The notes beneath the pieces were generated by a model. The model saw only the letters and a program-made list of their open reading frames with translations, had not been told where the DNA came from and made no database searches. Of a stretch of DNA of 64,000 bases, positions 39,932 through 47,987 are shown one piece after another; within the stretch, counting starts at the first letter, position 1, and each line of letters begins with the position of its first letter. The stretch lies in assembly GCA_038043245.1 (NCBI GenBank), contig JBBTCH010000004.1, positions 1 to 64,000 of the forward strand. The letters are read 5' to 3'. The DNA is from JACPFV01 sp038043245 (lineage in GTDB: Bacteria; Pseudomonadota; Gammaproteobacteria; Nevskiales; Nevskiaceae). The position numbers and the translations under genes were made by a program.

Positions 39932-42243
39932 GTCCGCGCTGGGGGTTCAAGGCCTGGCTTGCAGCGACGGCGCTGTTGCTCGCGTTTTTTGCGTTTCGCG
40001 TCGCGCCGAACCTGAAAGTGGATGGCGACCTGCTGGCCTTGCTGCCGGCCAGCGGACTCGACGCTGACGCTGAGCGTGCGCACCGGCAGATCGGTGATGC
40101 CTTCGCGCGCCGGCTGCTGTTGCTCGTGGGGGGCGAGACCTTCGCGGTGGCGCACGCCGGCGCACAGGCACTCTCGGAACGATTGCGGGCGTCGCCGGCT
40201 TTCGTCGACGTGCGCCTCGAAATAGAGGCCTCAAAGCCCGCTGCCGTCGAATCGCGGGCCCGCTTTGGGTTATTGACGCCCGCTGATCGAACGCGATTGC
40301 TTGCGGGCGGGGGCGATGCACTGAGCCTTCAGGCCCGGCGCGCGCTTTACTCGCCCGCCGGATTTGCCGGGCTCACCTCCGTGCGCGAAGACCCGCTGGG
40401 ATTGTTCGAGCGCTACCTCAACGATGCGCCACTCTTGCGCGATGCGGCGATCGAAGGCGGCGTGCTGGTGCTGCGCAGGGATCAACATGTCTGGGTGGTT
40501 GTTCTGACCGAAATCCGCGGCAATCCGTTTGATCAGGCGGTTCAGCCCGAACTGGCGCTCGCGCTGGATGAGGCGCGTGCAGCCGCGGCACTGCGTGGTG
40601 CGCGCGTCATCAGCTCCGGCGTCGCCCCACACGCGGTCGCGGCATCGAAGCGCGCACGAGCCGAGACCGTCTGGCTCGGCGGCGGCGATCTGCTCGCCTG
40701 CGCGTTGCTGCTGTTGCTGGTATTCCGCAGCCTGCGGCCGATGGCGCTGGGCCTGCTGTCAGTCGGGCTTGGCATCGTCGCGGCGCTGTGCTGTGTACAC
40801 GCCCTGTTCGGCCCCGTGCATTTTCTGACGCTGGTGTTTGGCACCAGCCTGATCGGTGTGGCGATGGATTACGCGCTGCATTTTCTCTGCGACCAGTTTC
40901 GTGACCCGCAACATTGGCGGCCCATCGATGCGCCCGCGCACATTCGCTCAAGTCTGCTGCTGGGTCTGGGCACTGCAGTGCTGGGTTATGCCACCTTCGC
41001 CACTACCTCGCTGCCGGTGCTGCGGCAGATCGCGGTCTTTGCCGCCTGTGGGCTGATCGTCGCTGCGGCCACGGTCTGGCTGGCGTTTCCGTCGCTGTCG
41101 CGACCGGCGACGTTGCACGGGGTGGCGCGCTGGAACGCTCTGGCGACGCTGCTGCGGCCGCGCAGCGCGCGGGCGTGGATCTGGCTGATGCTGGCGGCTT
41201 TCGCAGGGGGCGGATTGATGCAGTTGCAGACCGCTGACGATATCCGCCTGCTGCAATCCTCGCCGCCGCAATTGCTCGCGGAAGAACAACAGGTGCGAAG
41301 CCTGCTCGGCACGGCCGTGGACAGTCGCTATTTCCTGCTCGAAGGCGACAGCGCACAGCAATTGCTGGAACGTGAAGAAGCGCTGACCGCCCGCATCGAA
41401 GCGCTGCAGGCGGCCCGCTATACCGCCTTCAGCCAGGCGGTGCCCTCGCTCAAGCGGCAGGCGGCGAACCGTCAGTTGACCGCAGCGCTGTATCAGCCGG
41501 GCGGCGTGATTGCCCGGCATTTTTCTGTGCTTGGGTTTGGCCCGGAAACCGCGACGCGCCTGCGCGAAGACTTCGCGAGCGCACCCTGGTTGCTCCCGGA
41601 AGATGTGCGGGCGAACCCGCGTCTGCAACACCAGGCGGCGCAATGGCTCGGCGAAAGCAACGGCCGCTGGCGTTCGACGGTGACGCTGGCCGACGTCCAG
41701 GATGCCGAGGCCCTCGCGCGTGCGGCCGATGGCTTGCCGGGTGTGCGCTGGCGTGATCCGGTGAGCGAAAGCTCGGCCGCGCTCGCCAGTCAGCGCCGCG
41801 AGGCGCTGCGGCTGCTGGTGGTGGTTTATGGGCTGATCGCCGGCGTGCTGATCGCCCGCTACGGTTTTAGTGAAGGTCTGCGCGCGCTGGCGGCGCCACT
41901 AGGCGCCAGTCTCCTGACGCTGGCGGTGCTCGGCTGGAGCGGCCAGACCCTGAACCTGTTCACCGTGCTGGCGCTGTTGCTGGTGCTCGGCATCGGCAAC
42001 GATTACGTGATCTTTCTGCGCGAAGGCCAGAGAGAGAGTCGCAGCAGCGGTGCGCCGCCCATCAGCAGCCGCTTGGCGGTGGGGCTGGCCGCGATGACCG
42101 CGCTGCTGGCGTTTGGCGGCCTGGCGTTCTCGGCGACGCCGTTTCTGCGCAGCCTGGGATTGACGCTGGTGCTGGGCATCGCCTTGACGCTGACGCTGGC
42201 GGTGTTCACCGCACCGAAAGATGCAGGGCCGGCATTGCCCTAG
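39928..42243 (+). CDS. MMPL/RND-type exporter (ApeM-like)
   Basis: 771 residues with two repeated halves, each with a large periplasmic loop and a bundle of helices (about 12 total). Motifs: FGTSLIGVAMDYALHFL in the first half and LLLVLGIGNDYVIFLREG in the second, the acidic helix-4 type proton relay. Exports the aryl-polyene lipid. Its TAG shares CTAG with the converging methyltransferase stop. Confidence 0.93.
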   Translation: MSPRWGFKAWLAATALLLAFFAFRVAPNLKVDGDLLALLPASGLDADAERAHRQIGDAFARRLLLLVGGETFAVAHAGAQALSERLRASPAFVDVRLEIEASKPAAVESRARFGLLTPADRTRLLAGGGDALSLQARRALYSPAGFAGLTSVREDPLGLFERYLNDAPLLRDAAIEGGVLVLRRDQHVWVVVLTEIRGNPFDQAVQPELALALDEARAAAALRGARVISSGVAPHAVAASKRARAETVWLGGGDLLACALLLLLVFRSLRPMALGLLSVGLGIVAALCCVHALFGPVHFLTLVFGTSLIGVAMDYALHFLCDQFRDPQHWRPIDAPAHIRSSLLLGLGTAVLGYATFATTSLPVLRQIAVFAACGLIVAAATVWLAFPSLSRPATLHGVARWNALATLLRPRSARAWIWLMLAAFAGGGLMQLQTADDIRLLQSSPPQLLAEEQQVRSLLGTAVDSRYFLLEGDSAQQLLEREEALTARIEALQAARYTAFSQAVPSLKRQAANRQLTAALYQPGGVIARHFSVLGFGPETATRLREDFASAPWLLPEDVRANPRLQHQAAQWLGESNGRWRSTVTLADVQDAEALARAADGLPGVRWRDPVSESSAALASQRREALRLLVVVYGLIAGVLIARYGFSEGLRALAAPLGASLLTLAVLGWSGQTLNLFTVLALLLVLGIGNDYVIFLREGQRESRSSGAPPISSRLAVGLAAMTALLAFGGLAFSATPFLRSLGLTLVLGIALTLTLAVFTAPKDAGPALP

Positions 42244-43319
42244 TTTTTACGGCGACACACCAACAGCGTGGACGCGCCATGAGCGCCCAGGCCATCGTGT
42301 TGCTGCTCGACTTCGAAACCCGCTGCGGCGACGCAGGCGAGGAAGGTGCTTGAGCGGTACATCTGGCTGGTGCCGTTGGCCAGCGCGGTGAAGTACAGCG
42401 ACAGCTGCTGGACGCAGAACGCGCCGACCGCGTAGCGCTGGCGGTCCCAGAACGATTCGAGAATATAGACGCGGCCGTCGGTGTCGAGCGCGCGGCGGCA
42501 GCGTTCGAGAATCGAGACGATCTGCTTTTCCGAAAAGCAGTCGAGGAACTGACTCATCCAGACTGCATCGAAAGCGGTCGGCAGCTCCAGTTTTGGATCG
42601 AGCAGGTTGCCTTCGGCGAAATGCACGCGCTCGGCGCCGGCGACGTCCTTGAACTGGGTCTTGGCGGTCGCCAGTTGGCCGGGCAGGTCAAACATCGTGA
42701 CTTCGACATTCGGATCGTGCTTGATGCACTCACGCGCCCATTGGCCGGTGTTGCCGCCGATGTCGAGCAGGCGTTTGGGCTTGTGCCGGAACACCAGCGG
42801 CAGCGCGGCCGGAAAAGCCTCGTCCGAATAAAAGTGATCGTAGGTAAACCAGGACTTGCGCACGTGCTCGGGTAGATGGGCCAGCGCGTGGTAGATCGTC
42901 GGCCAGTCGCCAAACGTCTTCAGACCTTCGGGCTTGCCGTTGCGGACGGAGGCTTCGAGGTCATAGAGGCCGCGATAACTCACGTCCTGCATGAAATCCA
43001 TGTGGGCGCGCGTCATGTCGTCGTGCAGCAAGAACCAGGCGGTCTTGGTGCTGGTGTAGCGGCCGTCGCGTTCCAGCAGCAGGCCGAGGCCGAGGCCGGC
43101 TTCCATCAGTACGCGCACGCCGTACAACGGCAGTGAGACGCGCTCAGCGACTGCTTCCAGCGTGAGTCCGGTTTTCGCGCTGCGCTCGACTTCGGCGAGG
43201 ATCCCGGTGCTGCACAGCACCCGCGCGGCCTGGAACACCGACGGCCCGTAGGCGATCCACTGTGCGTGTTCGCGTGACTGCAGCGCGCTGCGTGTGTCTT
43301 TTTCGAAGTGATTTTTCAT
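42240..43319 (-). CDS. O-methyltransferase (class I, winged-helix dimerisation domain)
   Basis: 359 residues. N-terminal winged-helix part (TLEAVAERVSLPLYGVRVLMEAGL) and C-terminal Rossmann domain with LLDIGGNTGQWARE (184-197), followed by an MFDLPGQL segment as in the AdoMet_MTase_2 (PF00891) group. It probably methylates the phenol of the aryl head, as in methylated aryl polyenes. First gene after a long leader carrying an inverted repeat (43373-43391). Confidence 0.9.
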   Translation of the reverse strand: MKNHFEKDTRSALQSREHAQWIAYGPSVFQAARVLCSTGILAEVERSAKTGLTLEAVAERVSLPLYGVRVLMEAGLGLGLLLERDGRYTSTKTAWFLLHDDMTRAHMDFMQDVSYRGLYDLEASVRNGKPEGLKTFGDWPTIYHALAHLPEHVRKSWFTYDHFYSDEAFPAALPLVFRHKPKRLLDIGGNTGQWARECIKHDPNVEVTMFDLPGQLATAKTQFKDVAGAERVHFAEGNLLDPKLELPTAFDAVWMSQFLDCFSEKQIVSILERCRRALDTDGRVYILESFWDRQRYAVGAFCVQQLSLYFTALANGTSQMYRSSTFLACVAAAGFEVEQQHDGLGAHGASTLLVCRRKN

Positions 43320-43372
43320 GCCACCCGCTTAGGCCCTGTGAAGGCTGTTTTCAGCCTTGTTCAGAAAAACAT

Positions 43373-43391
43373 TGATACTAAAAGTGTATCA
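43373..43391 (-). promoter_or_regulatory. Operator-like inverted repeat upstream of the O-methyltransferase gene
   Basis: TGATAC-N7-GTATCA, a perfect 6-bp inverted repeat. On the minus strand its right arm lies in TAGTATCA, a -10-like position, as expected for a repressor site. The spacer to the start also has a 7-bp stem (43341-43358). No regulator gene for it is seen in the window. Confidence 0.4.
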
Positions 43392-43454
43392 GCCATTTTT
43401 CGATCAGGACGGTCTAGGGCTGAAAAGTGCCTCAAGCGGACAGTGTTCCGGATG

Positions 43455-44255
43455 TCAGAAATATTCATCTCGGTTCACCTCATAGACATCGATAGCGCCG
43501 CCGGCGAAATACCGGTTCCTCGGAAAAATAAAGCTGCGTGTGGCGCGATCAAAAATCAGCGCGCTGGGCCGTGCCGGCTCGTTCGGTTCGAACACGCGGA
43601 ATCTGATTTCAGTCGCGGTCTCAACCGCCGACACGATCATGATGAAGTGGTCGATCTCGGTCACCGGAAACGTATCGAAGCGGATCAGGTGGGCGAGCGG
43701 CAGACGGTTCAGCTTCACGGCGTCGAGGAACTGCTGCGCGGTCCGCGCCTGATGATCGCGGCTGAACGGAAAAATCATGCGCCAGTTGCTGAACTGGAAA
43801 TAACTGCTCAAGGGGCCGCCGCTGAAAGCTTTGAGCAGCGCGGCGTGGTCGCGGCTGAAACGACGCAGGTTCGCGTAACCCGGGATGACGACCTTGCCCT
43901 GCTCGCGCGCTTCGCCCGGGCTGCGCGAAACCACGGCGTCGATGATCTCGCGGTAGCGGTCGCCGTCGGCTTTCGGCAGCGCCGGATCGAATTGCGCGTA
44001 CTGGAAGAATTGCCGGGCCATGCGTGACACCGTGAAGCAGCGCTGGGTGAATTCCGGCTTCTGTGTCTTCACATGGGTGGTGATCTGACCTGTGACCGGG
44101 TCGGTTCGATACTCCCAGACCATCTCGTTGGCATAGGCCAAGGTGTCGCGCTTGAAATCAAAAGCGCGCGGTTTCGGTGCCGTATAGGTCGGCACGCTGA
44201 CGCAGCCGGTGACGGCCAGCAGAAGACCGACGAGAACAATGCGCAAACCGCTCAT
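43455..44255 (-). CDS. Lipoprotein with papain-like Cys-His-Asn pattern, cluster-associated
   Basis: 266 residues. Lipobox VTGC (Cys18). After a linker, Cys73 in TQRCFTVSRMARQFF, His203 in EIDHFIMIV and Asn225 in FEPNEP are spaced as in papain/NlpC-like Cys-His-Asn/Asp hydrolases, but no family is certain. It is downstream of the halogenase-like gene by an ATGA overlap and upstream of the O-methyltransferase. Product would be at the outer membrane. Function unknown; thiol acyltransferase or hydrolase acting on the polyene is a guess. Confidence 0.6.
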   Translation of the reverse strand: MSGLRIVLVGLLLAVTGCVSVPTYTAPKPRAFDFKRDTLAYANEMVWEYRTDPVTGQITTHVKTQKPEFTQRCFTVSRMARQFFQYAQFDPALPKADGDRYREIIDAVVSRSPGEAREQGKVVIPGYANLRRFSRDHAALLKAFSGGPLSSYFQFSNWRMIFPFSRDHQARTAQQFLDAVKLNRLPLAHLIRFDTFPVTEIDHFIMIVSAVETATEIRFRVFEPNEPARPSALIFDRATRSFIFPRNRYFAGGAIDVYEVNRDEYF

Positions 44256-45490
44256 GGCTGAATCCTGGCCGCGTTCTGCCGGCATATCTGTGCGAGAGCG
44301 TACAGACGCTGTTGGGAGTGACCGACATAAGGATTGCTTTCATCCCAGGCGTAGCCGGCGAGAATCGCGCAGATGTACTGACGGACTCGCGGATCCTGCT
44401 GTTCGGCGTAGATGATGTCCTGCAGGTTGCCGTCGTACCAGCCGGCGACAAAATTGCGGAAGGTTTCGACGCCGAGCCTCAAGGGTTGGGTGAAGGACGC
44501 TTCCCAGTCCACGGTCTCGCCGCGGAACTGACGGTCCAGCGCGGCCACCGCCAGGTGCGCCGATTTCATCGCTATGGTGACGCCGGACGAAAACACCGGA
44601 TCGAGGAACTCGGCGGCATTGCCGAGCAGGGCGAATCCGGGGCCGCACATCTGCCGCACGTTGGCGGCGTAACCGCGCAGCTCGCCGACCGGGATCGCCG
44701 GTTTGGCGTTGGCCAGCAGCGCCTTCAGCGCGGGGTCTTCGTGATGCAGCGCCCACAAACGTTCTTCGTTGCTGCCTTTGTATTGCTGTAAAAAGCTGTC
44801 TTCCGCGACCACGCCGATCGAAGCTTTGCCGTTGGAAAAAGGAATCAGCCAGTACCAGACGTCGCGGCGCTTCGGGTGGGTGGTGACCAGGATCTTCTGA
44901 CGGTCGAACGCGCCGGACGGAATGCCATCGAACACCTGGGTGAACAGCGCCGATCGCGGCGGAAAATTGGAGGGATATTCCAGATCGAGCAGGCGCGGCA
45001 GCACGCGGCCGAAGCCGCTGGCGTCGAGCACGAAGCGCGGCGTGTGGGTTTCGCTGGCGCCGTCCTTGGTTTTCGCGGTGATGCGCGGTGATGCGGTGGA
45101 AAAATCCGCCGCGGTGATTTCGACTTCAAAACGCACCTCGGCGCCCATGCGCTCGGCTTCACGGATCAGCAGATGGTCGAAGTCGGCGCGCGGCACCTGG
45201 TAGGTGAAGCCGAATCCGGCGCTGCTTTTATCCGCGAAGTTGTAGGTCGAGCGCTTGCCATTGTGGGCGAACGCCGCGCCGTTCTTGTACTGGAAGCCCG
45301 CGATCTGCACGGCGGTGAGCAAGCCGGCGGCGTCGAGCAGGCCAAGGCTCTGTGCCAGCAGGCTTTCGCCGACGGAGAAGCGTGGAAACTTCTGCTTTTC
45401 CAGCACCAGCACCCGGTAGCCTTTCTGCACCAGCAGCGCAGCGGCCACCGAGCCGGCGGGTCCGGCGCCGATAATCAGGACATCCGTCAC
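44252..45490 (-). CDS. FAD-dependent halogenase-like flavoprotein
   Basis: 412 residues. FAD-binding IIGAGPAGSVAAALLVQKG (GxGxxG at 8-13), a FSVGES segment, the halogenase-like WYWLIP (212-217; WxWxIP), and GNAAEFLDPVFSSG near the FAD C-terminal contact. This is the flavin halogenase/geranylgeranyl-reductase-like group. Xanthomonadins are brominated, so halogenation of the aryl ring is plausible, though oxidation is also possible. GTG start with GGGAG upstream; first gene of the minus-strand arm at the divergent operator. Confidence 0.8.
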   Translation of the reverse strand: MTDVLIIGAGPAGSVAAALLVQKGYRVLVLEKQKFPRFSVGESLLAQSLGLLDAAGLLTAVQIAGFQYKNGAAFAHNGKRSTYNFADKSSAGFGFTYQVPRADFDHLLIREAERMGAEVRFEVEITAADFSTASPRITAKTKDGASETHTPRFVLDASGFGRVLPRLLDLEYPSNFPPRSALFTQVFDGIPSGAFDRQKILVTTHPKRRDVWYWLIPFSNGKASIGVVAEDSFLQQYKGSNEERLWALHHEDPALKALLANAKPAIPVGELRGYAANVRQMCGPGFALLGNAAEFLDPVFSSGVTIAMKSAHLAVAALDRQFRGETVDWEASFTQPLRLGVETFRNFVAGWYDGNLQDIIYAEQQDPRVRQYICAILAGYAWDESNPYVGHSQQRLYALAQICRQNAARIQP

Positions 45491-45511
45491 GAAATGCTCC
45501 CAGTCACCCTA

Positions 45512-45540
45512 GAGTCCTACTATAGAATTCACGAGGACTC
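45512..45540. promoter_or_regulatory. Inverted repeat in the divergent cluster promoter
   Basis: GAGTCCT (45512-45518) and AGGACTC (45534-45540) form perfect 7-bp arms around 15 nt that contain a -10-like TATAGAAT. The site lies between the divergent halogenase-like and dehydratase genes, so a regulator could control both arms. Confidence 0.45.
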
Positions 45541-45575
45541 GGTCTATTTGAAATCAAGGGGAGAGAGTTTCGCAG

Positions 45576-46040
45576 ATGCAAGCGCAGTCGGGTTTTCCGC
45601 CAGTGGCCGAGCTGCTGCCGCATCGTGCGCCGCTGCTGCTGCTGGATTCAGTGCTCGCAGCCGATGAGGACCGGATTCGTGTCGCGGTGACGGTGCGTGA
45701 TCAGGCCCCGTTTGGCGATGGCGGCGGCCATGTGCCGGCTTACGTCGGCGTCGAATACATGGCGCAGACCGCGTGCGTGTATTCAGGGCTGGAACTGCGC
45801 CGTCAAGGACAGCCGCCAAAAATCGGACTGTTGTTCGGAGTCCGTCTCTATCAGAGCGAGGTCGCTCGTTTCGAGGACGGCCAGCATTTGCAAGTCAGCG
45901 CGCAATTGATCCTGCGCGAGGACAGTGGCCTGGCGGCATTCAAGTGCGAGATTTTCAGCGACGAGGGCGCGTCGCTGGCCCAAGCCGAGATCAAGGCGTT
46001 CCGGCCTGACGATATCAACGAGTATTTGAGTCATGCTTGA
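45576..46040 (+). CDS. Hot-dog dehydratase-like protein (ApeP-like)
   Basis: 154 residues. LLPHRAPLLLLDSVL and a VEYMAQTACVYSGL helix match beta-hydroxyacyl-ACP dehydratases of the ApeP type. First gene of apePQR-like arm, with AGGGGAGAGAG as SD. The stop overlaps the ketoreductase start by 8 nt. Confidence 0.85.
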   Translation: MQAQSGFPPVAELLPHRAPLLLLDSVLAADEDRIRVAVTVRDQAPFGDGGGHVPAYVGVEYMAQTACVYSGLELRRQGQPPKIGLLFGVRLYQSEVARFEDGQHLQVSAQLILREDSGLAAFKCEIFSDEGASLAQAEIKAFRPDDINEYLSHA

Positions 46041-46764
46041 GCGCCCGACCGTGCTGATCACCGGCGCCTCGCGCGGCATCGGTCGCGCGATCGCCCTGAG
46101 TCTTGCCCGTGCCGGCTACGACCTGGCGTTGCATGGACGCACCGCTTCCGAGGCGTTGCAGAAAACGGCTGACGACGCATGCGCCCTGAGCGCGACCGCG
46201 CGGACGCTGAGCTTTGATGTTGGCGACCGCAAGGCTGCAGCGCAGGCGCTGGAACAATACCTCGCCGCCCACGGCGCGCCCTACGGCGTGGTGCTCAACG
46301 CTGGCATTACCCGTGATGGCGCGTTTCCGGCACTCGGTGACGCCGACTGGGACGAGGTGCTGACGACCAATCTCGACGGTTTCTACAACGTGCTGAAGCC
46401 GCTGACGATGCCGATGATCCGCCGGCGCAAACCCGGGCGCATCGTCACACTGGCCTCGGTGTCGGGGCTTGCCGGCAATCGCGGCCAGGTGAATTACAGC
46501 GCGGCCAAGGCGGGCATCATCGGTGCGACCAAGGCGCTGGCGGTGGAACTCGCCAGCCGCGACATCACCGTGAATTGCGTGGCGCCGGGGCTGATCCGCA
46601 CCGACATGATCGCGAGTGCGCCGGTGGATGAGGCGCTGAAGCTGATCCCGGCCGGGCGCATCGGCGAGCCGGACGAAGTCGCCAGTCTGGTGACTTATTT
46701 GATGTCACCGGCCGCCGCTTACATCACGCGCCAGGTGATCGCCGTCAATGGGGGAATGATGTGA
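46033..46764 (+). CDS. 3-oxoacyl-ACP reductase (ApeQ/FabG-like)
   Basis: 243 residues, short-chain dehydrogenase: TGASRGIGRAI, NAGITRDG, Ser in SVSG and the YxxxK in NYSAAKAGI. NADPH-dependent reduction of the beta-keto intermediate; together with the dehydratases it builds the conjugated chain. Confidence 0.93.
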   Translation: MLERPTVLITGASRGIGRAIALSLARAGYDLALHGRTASEALQKTADDACALSATARTLSFDVGDRKAAAQALEQYLAAHGAPYGVVLNAGITRDGAFPALGDADWDEVLTTNLDGFYNVLKPLTMPMIRRRKPGRIVTLASVSGLAGNRGQVNYSAAKAGIIGATKALAVELASRDITVNCVAPGLIRTDMIASAPVDEALKLIPAGRIGEPDEVASLVTYLMSPAAAYITRQVIAVNGGMM

Positions 46765-47987
46765 GGCGTGTGGTTGTCACCGGCATGGCTGGAATTACCT
46801 CACTGGGCGATTCGTGGGAACGCATCAGCGACAACCTGCGCAAGGGCGCTTCCGGCATCCAGCGCATGCCGGAGTGGGACCGCTTTGCCGATCTGAATAC
46901 GCGTCTGGGCGGACCGGTGCGGGACTTCGCGCCGCCGCCGCATTACACGCGCAAGATCACGCGCACCATGGGCCGGGTCGCGCTGCTGGCGACCTGTGCC
47001 ACCGAGCGTGCCTTGAGCGACGCGGGCTTGCTCGACGACCCGATGATTCAGGACGGCCGCATGGGCATCGCCTACGGCTCCTGCTCCGGCAGCACCGATG
47101 CAATCCGCGACTTCGGCACGATGCTGGTGTCCGGCAGTGGCGGCAAGATCAACGCGACCACTTACCTGCGCATGATGGCGCACACCGCAGCGGTGAATAT
47201 CGGCTTGCGTTTTGGCATCAAGGGCCGCGTCATTCCGACCACCTCGGCCTGCACCTCGGGCAGTCAGGGCGTGGGTTATGCCTACGAGGCGATCAAGTTT
47301 GGTCGGCAGAAACTGATGGTGGCCGGCGGCGGCGAAGAACTGTGTGCCAGCCAGGCCGCGGTGTTCGACACGCTGTTCGCCACCTCGCTGAAGAACGAGG
47401 CGCCGACGACGACTCCGGCGCCGTTCGACGCTCAGCGCGACGGCCTGGTGCTGGGCGAGGGGGCCTGCACGTTGATCCTCGAAGACTATGAGCACGCGCA
47501 GGCGCGCGGCGCCAGGATCCATGCCGAGATCATCGGTTACGGCGCCAACTCCGACGGCGACCACGCCATCCACCCGAACACGCAGACCATGGAAGTGGCG
47601 ATGCGGCTCGCGCTGGACGACGCCGGCTTGTCTCCTGACGCCATCGGCTACGTCTGCGCCCACGGCACCGCCACCGAGCAGGGCGACATCGCCGAAACCC
47701 AGGCGACCGAACGCTTATTCGGCAAGCGCATGCCGATCAGTTCGCTCAAGGGCAATTTCGGCCACACCCTCGGCGCCTGTGGCGCGCTGGAGAGCTGGCT
47801 CTCCATCGAGATGATGCGTCACGACTGGTTCGCGCCGACCCTGAATCTGAACCACGTGGACCCTCGCTGCGGCGAACTCGACTACGTTCGCAACGGCGGA
47901 CGTACGCTCAACTGCGAGCACGTTATGAACAACAATTTCGCCTTCGGCGGAATCAATACCTCGCTGATCTTCCGTCGGGCGTCTTGA
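46761..47987 (+). CDS. Beta-ketoacyl-ACP synthase (ApeR-like)
   Basis: 408 residues, FabF-like. Active Cys in TTSACTSGSQ, His in CAHGTATEQGD, KGNFGHTLGACG and C-terminal NNNFAFGGINTSL. GTG start overlaps the ketoreductase stop. Its 3-prime coding sequence is partly repeated as a decayed copy at 49.7-49.8 kb. Confidence 0.92.
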   Translation: MRRVVVTGMAGITSLGDSWERISDNLRKGASGIQRMPEWDRFADLNTRLGGPVRDFAPPPHYTRKITRTMGRVALLATCATERALSDAGLLDDPMIQDGRMGIAYGSCSGSTDAIRDFGTMLVSGSGGKINATTYLRMMAHTAAVNIGLRFGIKGRVIPTTSACTSGSQGVGYAYEAIKFGRQKLMVAGGGEELCASQAAVFDTLFATSLKNEAPTTTPAPFDAQRDGLVLGEGACTLILEDYEHAQARGARIHAEIIGYGANSDGDHAIHPNTQTMEVAMRLALDDAGLSPDAIGYVCAHGTATEQGDIAETQATERLFGKRMPISSLKGNFGHTLGACGALESWLSIEMMRHDWFAPTLNLNHVDPRCGELDYVRNGGRTLNCEHVMNNNFAFGGINTSLIFRRAS

